64,000 bases of DNA from Lacihabitans sp. CCS-44 (GTDB taxonomy: Bacteria > Bacteroidota > Bacteroidia > Cytophagales > Spirosomataceae): the NCBI RefSeq assembly GCF_024343735.1, contig NZ_RJUE01000009.1, positions 17,083 to 81,082 on the forward strand, given 5' to 3'. Positions within the stretch are counted from its first letter, which is position 1, and every line of letters starts with the position of its first letter. Positions 27,780 to 37,068 of this stretch are shown here, one piece after another. A model generated the notes under the pieces. It searched no databases, had not been told where the DNA came from, and was given only the letters and a program-made list of their open reading frames with translations. The translations under genes and the position numbers were made by a program.

Positions 27780-29699
27780 TTGTCATTTTGCATAGAAAAA
27801 AGCAAATCCAAAAAAAATACCAGTAGGAATGATGATTTAATCTACAATTCCGATGGTATTTATGCTTGGAGTTCTAACAGAGATTTATATCATCATTCAG
27901 AAAAGGGCTGGATATGCATAGGAAATGGCTATCTCTCTAATTATGAAGAACTGAGCTCCGAATTCATTTTAGAAAATAAGATGAATATATCAGAGCTAGT
28001 CCTTTCAGGCTTTAAGGTTTACGGCATAAATTTCTTTGACAAACTAGATGGAGGTTTTTCTTTTGGAATCGTTGACATAGTCAATAAAAAGGTTCTAGGG
28101 TTTAGAGACCATTTCGGTAACAACAGCCTCTTTTTTAAGAAAACAAAACAAGGTTTTATACTTAGCGACGACATCCTTGATATAGTTTCAACCAGTGTTC
28201 CCGAAATTAACTACAACGCTCTTCAAAATTATTTCAATTTTGAGGAATCTAATTCTTCATATAGTTCTGAGACATTTTACAAAGACATATTTAGAGCATT
28301 GCCGGGTCATTGGGTATCTTGCGAAAACGAAAAAGTCTCTCAACATTTTTATTGGCAACCCTCCTTACATAAATATATAGAACTAAAACCAAGTGAGCAA
28401 GCAAAAATATTCCAAGAAAAGCTGATACATGCGGTAGAGAAGAATATTAATCCAAAAGAAAAAATCTGCACCAACCTTAGCGGCGGTCTTGACTCCTCCA
28501 CTATTTCAAGCATAGCTAAAATGCAGAATAATGAAGTAAATTCATTGTACTTCTCTACTGGGCATACATCCACTGATGAACGTTTTTATGCGAATGTAGT
28601 CGTGAACAAATGGAATCTTCATCATCATGAGGTTCAGTCTACAGAAGACCCACTATCACTTTCTAAGCGTCTGATAGAGATTTGCAAAACGCCCGACATG
28701 TTGTTTATGCCAGGAACTTCCTTTTTTTTGCTTGGTCAAAAAGTCAAAGAACTGGGCTGTACTAAAATACTCACTGGCGACGGAGGAGATGCCATAGTAG
28801 CTTACGGAACAGAATATATGCAAGACCTCTATAACCAAAAAGAATGGCAAACACTAAAACAGAGCATAGCAAGTTATGTTAAAAACAGAGACCTCGGCTT
28901 TTATTTTGCCGGCTGGCCAGACCTATCAAACGCAACAAAAATCAAGGTTTATACCGACTACTTCTTTGGAAACAGAATTCTTGCTTATTTAAAGAAAAGA
29001 GAATTAAAAAAAGCACTAGATGGTTTTCAGGTTGCAGTTAGAAATTTTAAATTCAGTAAAAATTATATACCTAGAAAAGCCCTAACGGCTTTAAAAACAA
29101 AGTTTTTTGCAAAAAAAATAGATTTTCAACTTTTGAAGAACAAATATGACAGCACTCAGGTCATCAGGTTTGATGTTGAAAATCTCCCAAAAACATTTAG
29201 CCCGTTCGAAAAAGAGCATTTTGGATATAGTTTCAGCAATCTGAATGTAGCCGTCATTGAACAACAGAATGCCATAATGCGAAGCTTGGGTGTAGAAGCC
29301 TTCCATCCATTTTTAGACAAAAACCTCATTGAAGTTTCTGTGGCAGTGAACTCAGCCACAAGATTTGATAATGGTTTTGGGAGAGGCATCCTGCGGCACG
29401 CAACGGTGGATATTTTACCTGAAGAAGTGAGGTTAAGAACAACAAAAGTTGAGTTTTCGGAATACCTATATTCTTATTTTGAAAACCTTTGGAACGAAGC
29501 TAGATCAGAAATAGGAACGCAGCACAGAGTATGGGAGTTTATAGAAATGGCCGAATTCAACAAGCTGATTCTTTATATTTTTGATAAGGGTATTTCATAT
29601 CAAAAAAAAACAAAATATATTTGGCTAGCCAATCGTACCGTTCAATTAGCTCTTTGGCTTGATTTCTTCGATGGCATTCATGCTCAACATACTAAATAA
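27780..29699 (+). CDS. lasso cyclase (C), asparagine synthetase homolog
   Basis: 639 residues. The N-terminal half resembles a glutaminase domain with FRDHFGNNSLFF, but no Cys follows the initiator Met, so glutaminase activity is unlikely. The synthetase half carries the ATP pyrophosphatase loop NLSGGLDSSTISS (about 232) and TGDGGDAIVAYG (about 337). Lasso cyclases adenylate the Asp/Glu side chain of the core and let the alpha-amine close the ring. The reading frame begins at a TTG; the first ATG in frame is far inside, and the spacing to the precursor stop (11 nt) supports the TTG. Adjacent to A, B1 and B2, it is best read as C and not as AsnB. Confidence 0.87.
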   Translation: MSFCIEKSKSKKNTSRNDDLIYNSDGIYAWSSNRDLYHHSEKGWICIGNGYLSNYEELSSEFILENKMNISELVLSGFKVYGINFFDKLDGGFSFGIVDIVNKKVLGFRDHFGNNSLFFKKTKQGFILSDDILDIVSTSVPEINYNALQNYFNFEESNSSYSSETFYKDIFRALPGHWVSCENEKVSQHFYWQPSLHKYIELKPSEQAKIFQEKLIHAVEKNINPKEKICTNLSGGLDSSTISSIAKMQNNEVNSLYFSTGHTSTDERFYANVVVNKWNLHHHEVQSTEDPLSLSKRLIEICKTPDMLFMPGTSFFLLGQKVKELGCTKILTGDGGDAIVAYGTEYMQDLYNQKEWQTLKQSIASYVKNRDLGFYFAGWPDLSNATKIKVYTDYFFGNRILAYLKKRELKKALDGFQVAVRNFKFSKNYIPRKALTALKTKFFAKKIDFQLLKNKYDSTQVIRFDVENLPKTFSPFEKEHFGYSFSNLNVAVIEQQNAIMRSLGVEAFHPFLDKNLIEVSVAVNSATRFDNGFGRGILRHATVDILPEEVRLRTTKVEFSEYLYSYFENLWNEARSEIGTQHRVWEFIEMAEFNKLILYIFDKGISYQKKTKYIWLANRTVQLALWLDFFDGIHAQHTK

Positions 29700-29708
29700 A
29701 CTGGACCA

Positions 29709-30401
29709 TTGATTCGATTAAAGCTATCCATCCTCTTTTTGGGACTATTTCTTTTCATGAGGTGCGAAAAGGAACCAAACCCACAAGTGTCAGATTATCA
29801 ATATTTTCCCATCGCCGTCGGACAATATCAAATTTATGAAGTTACGGATATAAATTATACTATTTCTAGTGACCCTATTTACTCAAAATATTTTCTTAAA
29901 GAACAAATAAGCGAAAGCTACGAAAATCAAGCATCAGAAAAAATATATAAAATTGAAAGATTCAAGAGACAAACCAATGCACAATCTTGGAAAATTGACT
30001 CTGTTTGGACTACTCAGATATTGACAAACAAGGTGGTTCGAACAGAAAACAATGTTGACATCATAAAATTATTCTTCCCGATACAAACAGCTCAATTTTG
30101 GAATAAAAACGAACTCAACAGCTTTGAAGTACAAAAAATAAGCTACCAAGACAAAGGCAAAGATTTTAAAATTGATGGCAAAGTATATCTAAATACGGTG
30201 TCAGTTATGATAAAAAATGACTCTTCATTATTGTCAAAAAATAAAAATTTCGAAGTTTATGCCCCTTTGTTTGGCATGATATATCAAGAGAATACCAATT
30301 TGGCTTATTGTCAAACTACTCCAGCCTGCGTAGGCAAAGGACTAATAGAATACGGCAGAGAACAGAAAGTAAAGCTTGTTGAAATGGGGCTGGAAAAGTA
30401 G
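29709..30401 (+). CDS. probable lipoprotein of unknown function
   Basis: 230 residues from a TTG start, 9 nt after the cyclase stop. The N-terminal MIRLKLSILFLGLFLFMRC reads as a lipoprotein signal with Cys19, although the box (FMRC) is not ideal. The rest is a beta-rich domain with the YQYFPIAVGQYQIYEVTDINY start that many Bacteroidetes lipoproteins share. Placement directly after the cyclase suggests immunity or export, but nothing in the sequence proves it. It converges on the C25 peptidase with a 2-nt gap. Confidence 0.6.
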   Translation: MIRLKLSILFLGLFLFMRCEKEPNPQVSDYQYFPIAVGQYQIYEVTDINYTISSDPIYSKYFLKEQISESYENQASEKIYKIERFKRQTNAQSWKIDSVWTTQILTNKVVRTENNVDIIKLFFPIQTAQFWNKNELNSFEVQKISYQDKGKDFKIDGKVYLNTVSVMIKNDSSLLSKNKNFEVYAPLFGMIYQENTNLAYCQTTPACVGKGLIEYGREQKVKLVEMGLEK

Positions 30402-30403
30402 AA

Positions 30404-33400
30404 CTATTTGACAATTATTTTTCCATCAAACTCTTCCAGCCTATCATCTGGCCATTCAATGACTGCCTTATAGGTATATAATCCAGCAGAAAACTGGCCT
30501 TTCCAATTAAAAAAAACTTCGTTTTTACCAACCTTAGGACTAAATATTACTTCGTCTACCAGCTTAGCGTGTATATCATAGAGTCTCGCAACTCCTGATT
30601 TGGGGTTTGATTTATTAATAATTTTAAACTCCAAATTACAAAAATCATCTGCCGGATTAGGATAAACACTCAGGGTACTTGGCAGAAATTCTTCTGAGAC
30701 CAAGAAAGTTATATTGTACCCATTCCCGGCCGAATTTTGCTTTGCATCATGTCCTACAACCAACAATTTGTATTTTCCCTTTGACAAATTGGGCAAATTA
30801 TAATTAGCCTCCACGGTGTTGGGAGATTTCTGAACAAAATCGACATATTTAGAAGGGATCTGTTGATACTTGCATGTTTCACAGCTTTGGATGAATAATG
30901 CAATCACAGAAGTATCTTTAGACGAAATAGGATTATCGTCGGTCAGAAGCATCCTTAGAGTTGCGTTTGCTGCAACATAATCAGACTCTCTAAGTTTTTT
31001 ATCATCAAAATACACCGCCAGAATTGGATTTAATTCATCAGGAATAGCATCACTCGGATAAATAGAATATGGATTAGCTGCTGACCAATCTACAGTTAGT
31101 TCCTTCTCATTATTTTGTTCATTGTTTTCTTCCACTTGGTTATCGAAATCAAGACGCACCACAATAGACTGCTGGCTTTGGTCTTTTTTGATGGCAAAAT
31201 AAGCGGTGTCTCGATAGGCAATACTATTTATTCTAAAATTCCTATCCTCATTTTTGCTTGGTCCTCTCGATTTAACCGAAACGTTTATCGAGCCGTTTTT
31301 TTGGTATTTCCCAAAGTTTGAGGCAATCACACCAACCAACACTGAATCATTCTGTGCAATAGAAGAGCTTTGATTCTTTGATTTCAAAAAGATTTTTTCT
31401 ATGTTATAATCAGGTTTCTTCAGAGAAAATACTTTTATAGCGGGATCGCCCTGAAGTATGAGTTGATGAATATTAGACAACATTAGCAAATCGGCTCCTT
31501 CTGATTTGAGTTTGATATTAACCGCTTGCTGTATTTTTCCAATTGACTCCCCCAATGTTTGTGTATCTTCAAAAAGCTTTTCGTACAGATTATTGATATA
31601 GCGATTGGTAGGAAAATCATAACTCCAAAATGAGTTTGCAAAAACTGCAATTGCTCCTTTGTTGGGCGTAATGAGCCAGTCCGTGGTGAGCAAGTCGTAT
31701 CTATTAAAAACATTGCCTACGCCACATCCGTTAAAATACATCAAGGGATATTTTCCTTTATTTTGTAATTTTCCATTGGGATTTGAAGCATAACCAATGT
31801 TTAAATCAGTAGCTGTTGAAGACGAATGCCCAAAAAAAGTAATCAAACCAACACCTTTGTTTACCGCTTCCGAAATATCGACGTTTTCAATATTGTTGTC
31901 TGTCTTTTTCGAAAAGACTCCTACGTTACCGGCCATATAGCCATTATAAATTTTTGGCTCAATACCTTTCAGTATATCTTTAAAGTAACTTATTTCTGAT
32001 TTAGACCCTCCACCACTTAAATGCAGAACGTCTTTCTTCCAAAGCAAATCTTCGGTGTTGGATTCATATTCTTTTACCTTCTGCAGATAATTGAGTACTT
32101 CCTGATTTGAAACAACATTTAGTCGGCCAGTAGCAACAGCCTGAACGTCCAAATCGAAACCATCTAAACCTGCTGTAAGTAAAACATCTGAACCGGGGTA
32201 ACCCATAGTTGGGACCAAATCGAGAGCTGCATCTGTCTTTAAAGCATCAGGAAAGCTTTTTCCTCTTCCAACCAGAAAAAGATAAGATATTTTTTGCCCC
32301 TTTGACAATTGAAAATCAACAAATCTTCGAATGGCTAATGGAGTTCGTTCGCCAAAAGAAAACCTCAAATACAAATCTTGAATATCTATAAGATTGGTTT
32401 TGAAAGCCCCACCTGCAGTAGATGCTCTATAATTGGCAAATTCTCTGGCCGATTCTAAAAGAGACGAATGTGTAATGATGAGAAAATCAGAAGTTTTTTT
32501 ATAATCCAAATTAACGCTGACTTTCTGAATATCAATCGGCTTTTTGATTTCAGAGCTTACTAATACGGCTTTCGAGGAAAAACTATTCTCGGTAACAAAA
32601 TTCAGGTTTCTTCCCTCAACAAAGCTATTTATCTTTCTAAAATTATACCTATCAAACAGCTCATAAACTTGAGCATCGGCCGGTGCATTCAAAACCGACA
32701 CATGGCGTTCAGTTGTAGAATAAGACCTTAAATAAAATAATTTGCTCTTCAAATTGCTCATCTCAAAACTTTGAGGATAGCTTACTTTATGATAGGTTAT
32801 AGAGTACCATTCTATTTTATCTTTTTTGTTTGACTGTGACTTTAACAGTATTTGTCCATCTCCCGAAATCTCATTTGTCGCTATTTCTGTAATTATTTTT
32901 AAGGGAGCAAATCCAAAATAATCTATTTTGCCGATATTTCGAGCTTGGCCTTGGTTGTTTTGAAGACCAATATTAACGTCGTGTACTGTTTCTGTACGGC
33001 CATTAAAAAGACATTCCAATATGGGAAGTTTGTCGTTTTGCGGAAGATAATTTATCAATTGTATCGGAAATTTGGCCAAAGAGTCTCCTACTATGATTTT
33101 GCTCGTCCAGCCCTCTCCTTGCTCAAAATAACTCTGCATAACAAAAGGCGGGAAACCGATACTGTTATTAAAAGAGTATTGCTCATTAAAAGCCTTTATT
33201 TGCTGCTCCGTATGAAAAAGCTCAATAATTGAAGATTTAAAAGATAGGTTTTTTAGTTCTTTAGTTCGCAAAGGGGAATTTCCCAATGTTAAAAAATAAG
33301 CGGTTTTGTCTGAATACAGGCTTTGATAGACGTTCATTCGAGAGCTTTCAGGTCTGTAGAGTAGCGAATCTTGCTCCCCATTATTTCCTTCTCCATAAAA

Positions 33401-33688
33401 CTCGATATAGTCTTGTGCATTGAAAACCCCATCTGCTTCACCAGCAATCCAAACTGGCACTTCACGCCCATGATGAAACAATTGAATTCTTTTTACATCT
33501 ACTACATCAACTGGAAATGCTATACGTTTCAAATCTTCGTAAGAAATCCTATATATACCTTTTTCGGCGATGGTAATTTTGTATAAATCTTGGTCATCAG
33601 AAATCCATTCATTACCAAACTTCCTTTGTGCTTCGGTCGAAAAAAACACGAAAACCAAAAGAAGCATGAACAAGATTTTTTGAGCCAT
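30404..33688 (-). CDS. PorU/PorU2-type C25 cysteine peptidase with T9SS sorting domain
   Basis: 1094 residues. A signal peptide (ending EAQ, about 20) is followed by a beta-rich propeptide with KITIAEKGIYRISYEDL and DYIEFYGEGNNGEQDSLLY, as in PorU-like proteins. The C25 catalytic part is around residues 400-770: SYLFLVGRGKSFPD, the His motif FFGHSSST and the Cys motif YFNGCGVG. The C-terminal YPNPADDF to the end is a type A sorting domain. In P. gingivalis PorU cleaves cargo sorting domains and attaches anionic LPS. This may be PorU or its relative PorU2; the two are hard to separate without alignment. It lies on the opposite strand between the lasso cyclase side and the kinase. Confidence 0.8.
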   Translation of the reverse strand: MAQKILFMLLLVFVFFSTEAQRKFGNEWISDDQDLYKITIAEKGIYRISYEDLKRIAFPVDVVDVKRIQLFHHGREVPVWIAGEADGVFNAQDYIEFYGEGNNGEQDSLLYRPESSRMNVYQSLYSDKTAYFLTLGNSPLRTKELKNLSFKSSIIELFHTEQQIKAFNEQYSFNNSIGFPPFVMQSYFEQGEGWTSKIIVGDSLAKFPIQLINYLPQNDKLPILECLFNGRTETVHDVNIGLQNNQGQARNIGKIDYFGFAPLKIITEIATNEISGDGQILLKSQSNKKDKIEWYSITYHKVSYPQSFEMSNLKSKLFYLRSYSTTERHVSVLNAPADAQVYELFDRYNFRKINSFVEGRNLNFVTENSFSSKAVLVSSEIKKPIDIQKVSVNLDYKKTSDFLIITHSSLLESAREFANYRASTAGGAFKTNLIDIQDLYLRFSFGERTPLAIRRFVDFQLSKGQKISYLFLVGRGKSFPDALKTDAALDLVPTMGYPGSDVLLTAGLDGFDLDVQAVATGRLNVVSNQEVLNYLQKVKEYESNTEDLLWKKDVLHLSGGGSKSEISYFKDILKGIEPKIYNGYMAGNVGVFSKKTDNNIENVDISEAVNKGVGLITFFGHSSSTATDLNIGYASNPNGKLQNKGKYPLMYFNGCGVGNVFNRYDLLTTDWLITPNKGAIAVFANSFWSYDFPTNRYINNLYEKLFEDTQTLGESIGKIQQAVNIKLKSEGADLLMLSNIHQLILQGDPAIKVFSLKKPDYNIEKIFLKSKNQSSSIAQNDSVLVGVIASNFGKYQKNGSINVSVKSRGPSKNEDRNFRINSIAYRDTAYFAIKKDQSQQSIVVRLDFDNQVEENNEQNNEKELTVDWSAANPYSIYPSDAIPDELNPILAVYFDDKKLRESDYVAANATLRMLLTDDNPISSKDTSVIALFIQSCETCKYQQIPSKYVDFVQKSPNTVEANYNLPNLSKGKYKLLVVGHDAKQNSAGNGYNITFLVSEEFLPSTLSVYPNPADDFCNLEFKIINKSNPKSGVARLYDIHAKLVDEVIFSPKVGKNEVFFNWKGQFSAGLYTYKAVIEWPDDRLEEFDGKIIVK

Positions 33689-33778
33689 GTATTTAAAAGA
33701 TTTTTTTTACTTAGGAACACTAAATTATGGATATAAATCGAGATATTTACACGCAAACCTCAATAAAATCGCCTTTTG

Positions 33779-34663
33779 ATGCTCTTTCAAGCTTACAATT
33801 TAACTATTGATTCTGATTTTGACTTAGAACTTCCTATGGCCTCAAAACGAGTTAAGGATTTTTGTTTCAAACCTGAAGAAATACCCTCAGCAAAGGGATT
33901 CAAAACAAATGTTTTTCGAAAGGGACTGCAAGCAAACATAATTATTGAAAACGAGCAATTGATTTTAGATTGGCCAACGATAGGCAAATTTAAAGCCTCA
34001 AAAGGAGAAATATTAGAGTTTCAAAAAAACACAAACGACGACGATGTATTTAGATTATTTGCCACCAGTGAGGCCTTAGGGTTGATTCTGCAACAAAGAG
34101 GCTACTTCTTGCTACATGGCAGTGCCGTAAAAGTTGGAGAAAAGGCCATCGTATTTATCGGAGTACCAGGAGCTGGGAAGTCCACGACCATTGCTGCATT
34201 TGCCAAGGCCGGCTATACAATTTTAAGCGACGATATGACAGCCATTACATTTGACAACTCAGGCAGAGCAGCGGTTTTACCAGGTATTCCTCAAATAAAA
34301 ATCTGGGAAGAAAGTGCTAGAAACCTAGATTTTGATCCATCTAACCTAGAACCCGCCTATGAGGGCCATCAAAAATATATATTTCGACAAAGCGAGAACT
34401 CCTTTCCTGATACAGCAATTGATCTAGACCAAATAGTTGTTTTGCAAAAACCTTACTCAAAAAAAAATCATGAAATAAGATTGCTTGATGTTCCAATTGA
34501 ACTAATAAAGTATTATCCTTTACCGCAGCAGATTTTGCGAGGGGCACATCTAGAACGACACTTTACGGATTCGTTAAAGATAGCAGCACAAGTTACGGTG
34601 AAGAGAGTAAACAGACCGCTTAATTATGAGAAACTTCGAGACTTCGTTAAGACATTTGGATGA
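33779..34663 (+). CDS. HPr kinase-like protein, candidate lasso-tailoring kinase
   Basis: 294 residues from the ATG at 33779 (a TTG precedes it directly). It has the HprK-like C-terminal domain: FLLHGSAVKVG, Walker A FIGVPGAGKSTT (about 127-137), ILSDDMTAI with the two Asp that bind metal, and VLPGIPQIKIW. The N-terminal 100 residues are beta-rich and unlike HprK. Stand-alone homologs of this kind occur in lasso clusters, and PadeK/ThcoK phosphorylate the C-terminal Ser of precursors. Here the precursor ends Y-T-P and has no terminal Ser. It overlaps the nucleotidyltransferase gene by 4 nt. Confidence 0.8.
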   Translation: MLFQAYNLTIDSDFDLELPMASKRVKDFCFKPEEIPSAKGFKTNVFRKGLQANIIIENEQLILDWPTIGKFKASKGEILEFQKNTNDDDVFRLFATSEALGLILQQRGYFLLHGSAVKVGEKAIVFIGVPGAGKSTTIAAFAKAGYTILSDDMTAITFDNSGRAAVLPGIPQIKIWEESARNLDFDPSNLEPAYEGHQKYIFRQSENSFPDTAIDLDQIVVLQKPYSKKNHEIRLLDVPIELIKYYPLPQQILRGAHLERHFTDSLKIAAQVTVKRVNRPLNYEKLRDFVKTFG

Positions 34664-35844
34664 AAAAAAGCATTGAGTTAGACCTATTAATTGAATCGGT
34701 AAAAGTAAGTCTTCTAGGACATCCGACAAATACAATCGAAGCCCTTCTTAAAAAAGAAATTGACTGGCATAGACTTGAAAAACTAGCTATTTTTCATGCA
34801 ATTAGGCCTGTACTTTCGGATACTTTTCAACGGATAGGTTTTGAAAATTCACTAAGTAAAGAACTCAAAACGCGTACCCTTACCCAATCCATCTTCAATT
34901 TAGCTACAAATCAGGAGCTAGAAAGACTGCTCGACCTGCTCCGCAAGCAAGGTATTGATGTTCTCCCCTACAAAGGCGTCCTTTTTATTTCAGAACTTTA
35001 CAAAAATCAGCAACTAAGAGAAACCCATGACTTGGACCTATTGGTTCAGCCCGAAAATGCTAAAAAAGCCTTAGAAATATTACTAGAAGATGGTTACACT
35101 CTTGATATAAAAAACCCAGAAAAACATGATAATGAGAAAATTATAAATTCCATATTTGAAAATCCAGGATTTATGGAGGTAGGGCTTGATAAAAAAACAA
35201 AATTGGGTGTAGATATTCATATTGATTTTCACTGGCATATCAAAGAAGAGGCCCACGACTTTAAAGTCAATTTCAATGAGTTTTTTTCAGATGAAGAAAC
35301 TGCAATCAACAAGGCCCATAAAAAGACCTTTGTTTCTCCTAAAACACTCTTTACCATGCTTCTTATACACCATGGCGGACGTGAGTGTTGGACTAGACTA
35401 AAACATTTCTGTGATTTGATTGAATTCTTAAAAACCACCAATTTGAACAAGCATGAATTAAATCAAATAGCTATAGAATTAGGAATGAAGCGTTTTTTTG
35501 AGACCGGAATGGAACTATATGAAAACGAATTTCGAAATATACAAACCCTCAATACTGAGCTAAGCACCGTCAAACAGGACATTATAAAATATTGGGAAAT
35601 AGGTAAACTCTGGCTTAGATTAGACCACAGAGTTAGATTCACTTCTATATATTTTAAACTTTTGGACGAAAAAAAATCTTTTCGTAACTTCCTTGCGAGC
35701 AACTATAGATACTTTTCAAACCCTAATCTTATCGAAAACCCTCGGTTAATCACCTTTCCAAACAATTACCCATTTTTAAATTTTATCTCCAAAATAATTA
35801 CATTCATTTGGAAAAAAACCATTAAGAATATTCTTAAGGTTTAA
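34660..35844 (+). CDS. nucleotidyltransferase family protein (PF14907-type)
   Basis: 394 residues. DVLPYKGVLFISELYKNQQLRETHDLDLLV (about 100-129) contains the Lys-Gly and hDhDh pattern of the NTP_transf_5 family. The centre has LGVDIHIDFHWHI and a helical C-terminal half. Members are common beside lasso B and kinase genes and in polysaccharide loci, but the reaction is mostly uncharacterised. Its ATG overlaps the TGA of the kinase gene (ATGA), so the two should act together. A nucleotidyl or related modification of the lasso peptide is inference. Confidence 0.78.
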   Translation: MKKSIELDLLIESVKVSLLGHPTNTIEALLKKEIDWHRLEKLAIFHAIRPVLSDTFQRIGFENSLSKELKTRTLTQSIFNLATNQELERLLDLLRKQGIDVLPYKGVLFISELYKNQQLRETHDLDLLVQPENAKKALEILLEDGYTLDIKNPEKHDNEKIINSIFENPGFMEVGLDKKTKLGVDIHIDFHWHIKEEAHDFKVNFNEFFSDEETAINKAHKKTFVSPKTLFTMLLIHHGGRECWTRLKHFCDLIEFLKTTNLNKHELNQIAIELGMKRFFETGMELYENEFRNIQTLNTELSTVKQDIIKYWEIGKLWLRLDHRVRFTSIYFKLLDEKKSFRNFLASNYRYFSNPNLIENPRLITFPNNYPFLNFISKIITFIWKKTIKNILKV

Positions 35845-35862
35845 TTTGTAAAAAAACATTAA

Positions 35863-37065
35863 CTATTTAGTATCCAATTTAACTTTTTCGAGTATTTGAT
35901 TACTTAGCTTATTTTTTAAAATCACTTTTTTGTCTCCGTTAGGCAAAAGTTCTTCTTTTATAAGCCAATGGTCTGCATCATACTCGGTATAAACAGATGG
36001 CTTCGTAAGTCCAGTTTGTCCTCTCCATTCCGGCAATTTAACAGGCTCCCAAATTTTGGTTTTTGCTGATTTATAAGCTGCATCAATAATGGCATTTACC
36101 ACATAACCATCATAAAATGTCTCTTGCGGTTGAGTACCTTTTTCATATGCCTCAAACATATCAATAAACATACTCGTATAACCCAACTCGTGGGCTTCAT
36201 CGCCAACCGGGAACTGCCATCCAGAAGAACTTTCTGCTTTTTCTACCAAATACCCATCCGTATTTCCGCTTGTAAACATCTCAAAACCAGTCCTTAGCCA
36301 AGAATTCACCCAAATTGTCCCTTCGGTTCCCATCACTTCATCTCGCAAGTCCATACCTCCACGAAAAGTCCAGGAAACTTCAAATTGGCCTATGGCTCCG
36401 TTTTCATATTTAACCAAACCAATGGCGTGATCTTCTGCATCAATGGGTTTTACTTGTGTGTCTGCCCAACACATTACTTCAATTGGCAAAATGTCTTTTC
36501 CTATAAAATTTCGTGAGATTTCGATACAATGACAGCCCATATCCACGATGGCACCTCCACCTGCTTTTTCCATATCCCAAAACCAATCAGAATGCGGACC
36601 TGGGTGTGTTTCTCGAGATTTTGCCCACAAAACCCTTCCAATGGCTCCGGCCTTTACACTTGCCAGTGATTTTGAGAATTTTGGGGTGTAACAAAGGTCT
36701 TCTAAATATCCAGCAAAAATTCCAGCCTCCTCACATGCTTGGGTCATACGAAGTGCCTCTTCTGCTGTTCTACCCAAGGGCTTGGTACACAATACCGCTT
36801 TTTTGTGCTTTACGCAAAGATGCACTGCCTCTTCATGCACATAATTTGGAAGGGCTATAATCACCATTTCGGTCTCCGGATGGGCAATGGCGGCCTCCAT
36901 GTCGGTAAAAAAATGGGGAACATTATAGTCTTTGGCAAAACGAACGGCAGTTTCTTCTCTTCGTGCATAAATCACTTTGACTTCGTCTTTTCCGCGGCGA
37001 CCAATGAGTGATTCGGCATAGAAACGGCCAATGAAGCCGCCTCCCAAAATGCATAATTTTATCAT
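35863..37065 (-). CDS. Gfo/Idh/MocA family oxidoreductase
   Basis: 400 residues. The N-terminal Rossmann motif is [18 protein letters not shown], and the conserved [12 protein letters not shown] carries the catalytic-site Lys (the EKP position). [18 protein letters not shown] and [24 protein letters not shown] follow. Such enzymes oxidise sugars, inositols or biliverdin with NAD(P). It is 3 nt downstream of the TIM-barrel isomerase gene, so both are likely in one operon. Substrate unknown. Confidence 0.85.
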   Translation of the reverse strand: MIKLCILGGGFIGRFYAESLIGRRGKDEVKVIYARREETAVRFAKDYNVPHFFTDMEAAIAHPETEMVIIALPNYVHEEAVHLCVKHKKAVLCTKPLGRTAEEALRMTQACEEAGIFAGYLEDLCYTPKFSKSLASVKAGAIGRVLWAKSRETHPGPHSDWFWDMEKAGGGAIVDMGCHCIEISRNFIGKDILPIEVMCWADTQVKPIDAEDHAIGLVKYENGAIGQFEVSWTFRGGMDLRDEVMGTEGTIWVNSWLRTGFEMFTSGNTDGYLVEKAESSSGWQFPVGDEAHELGYTSMFIDMFEAYEKGTQPQETFYDGYVVNAIIDAAYKSAKTKIWEPVKLPEWRGQTGLTKPSVYTEYDADHWLIKEELLPNGDKKVILKNKLSNQILEKVKLDTK

Positions 37066-37068
37066 AAT

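Noticed and set aside
27780..29699. ordinary asparagine synthetase AsnB
   Set aside because: There is no Cys after the start, and it is directly after a lasso-type precursor and B1/B2 genes; lasso cyclase fits better.
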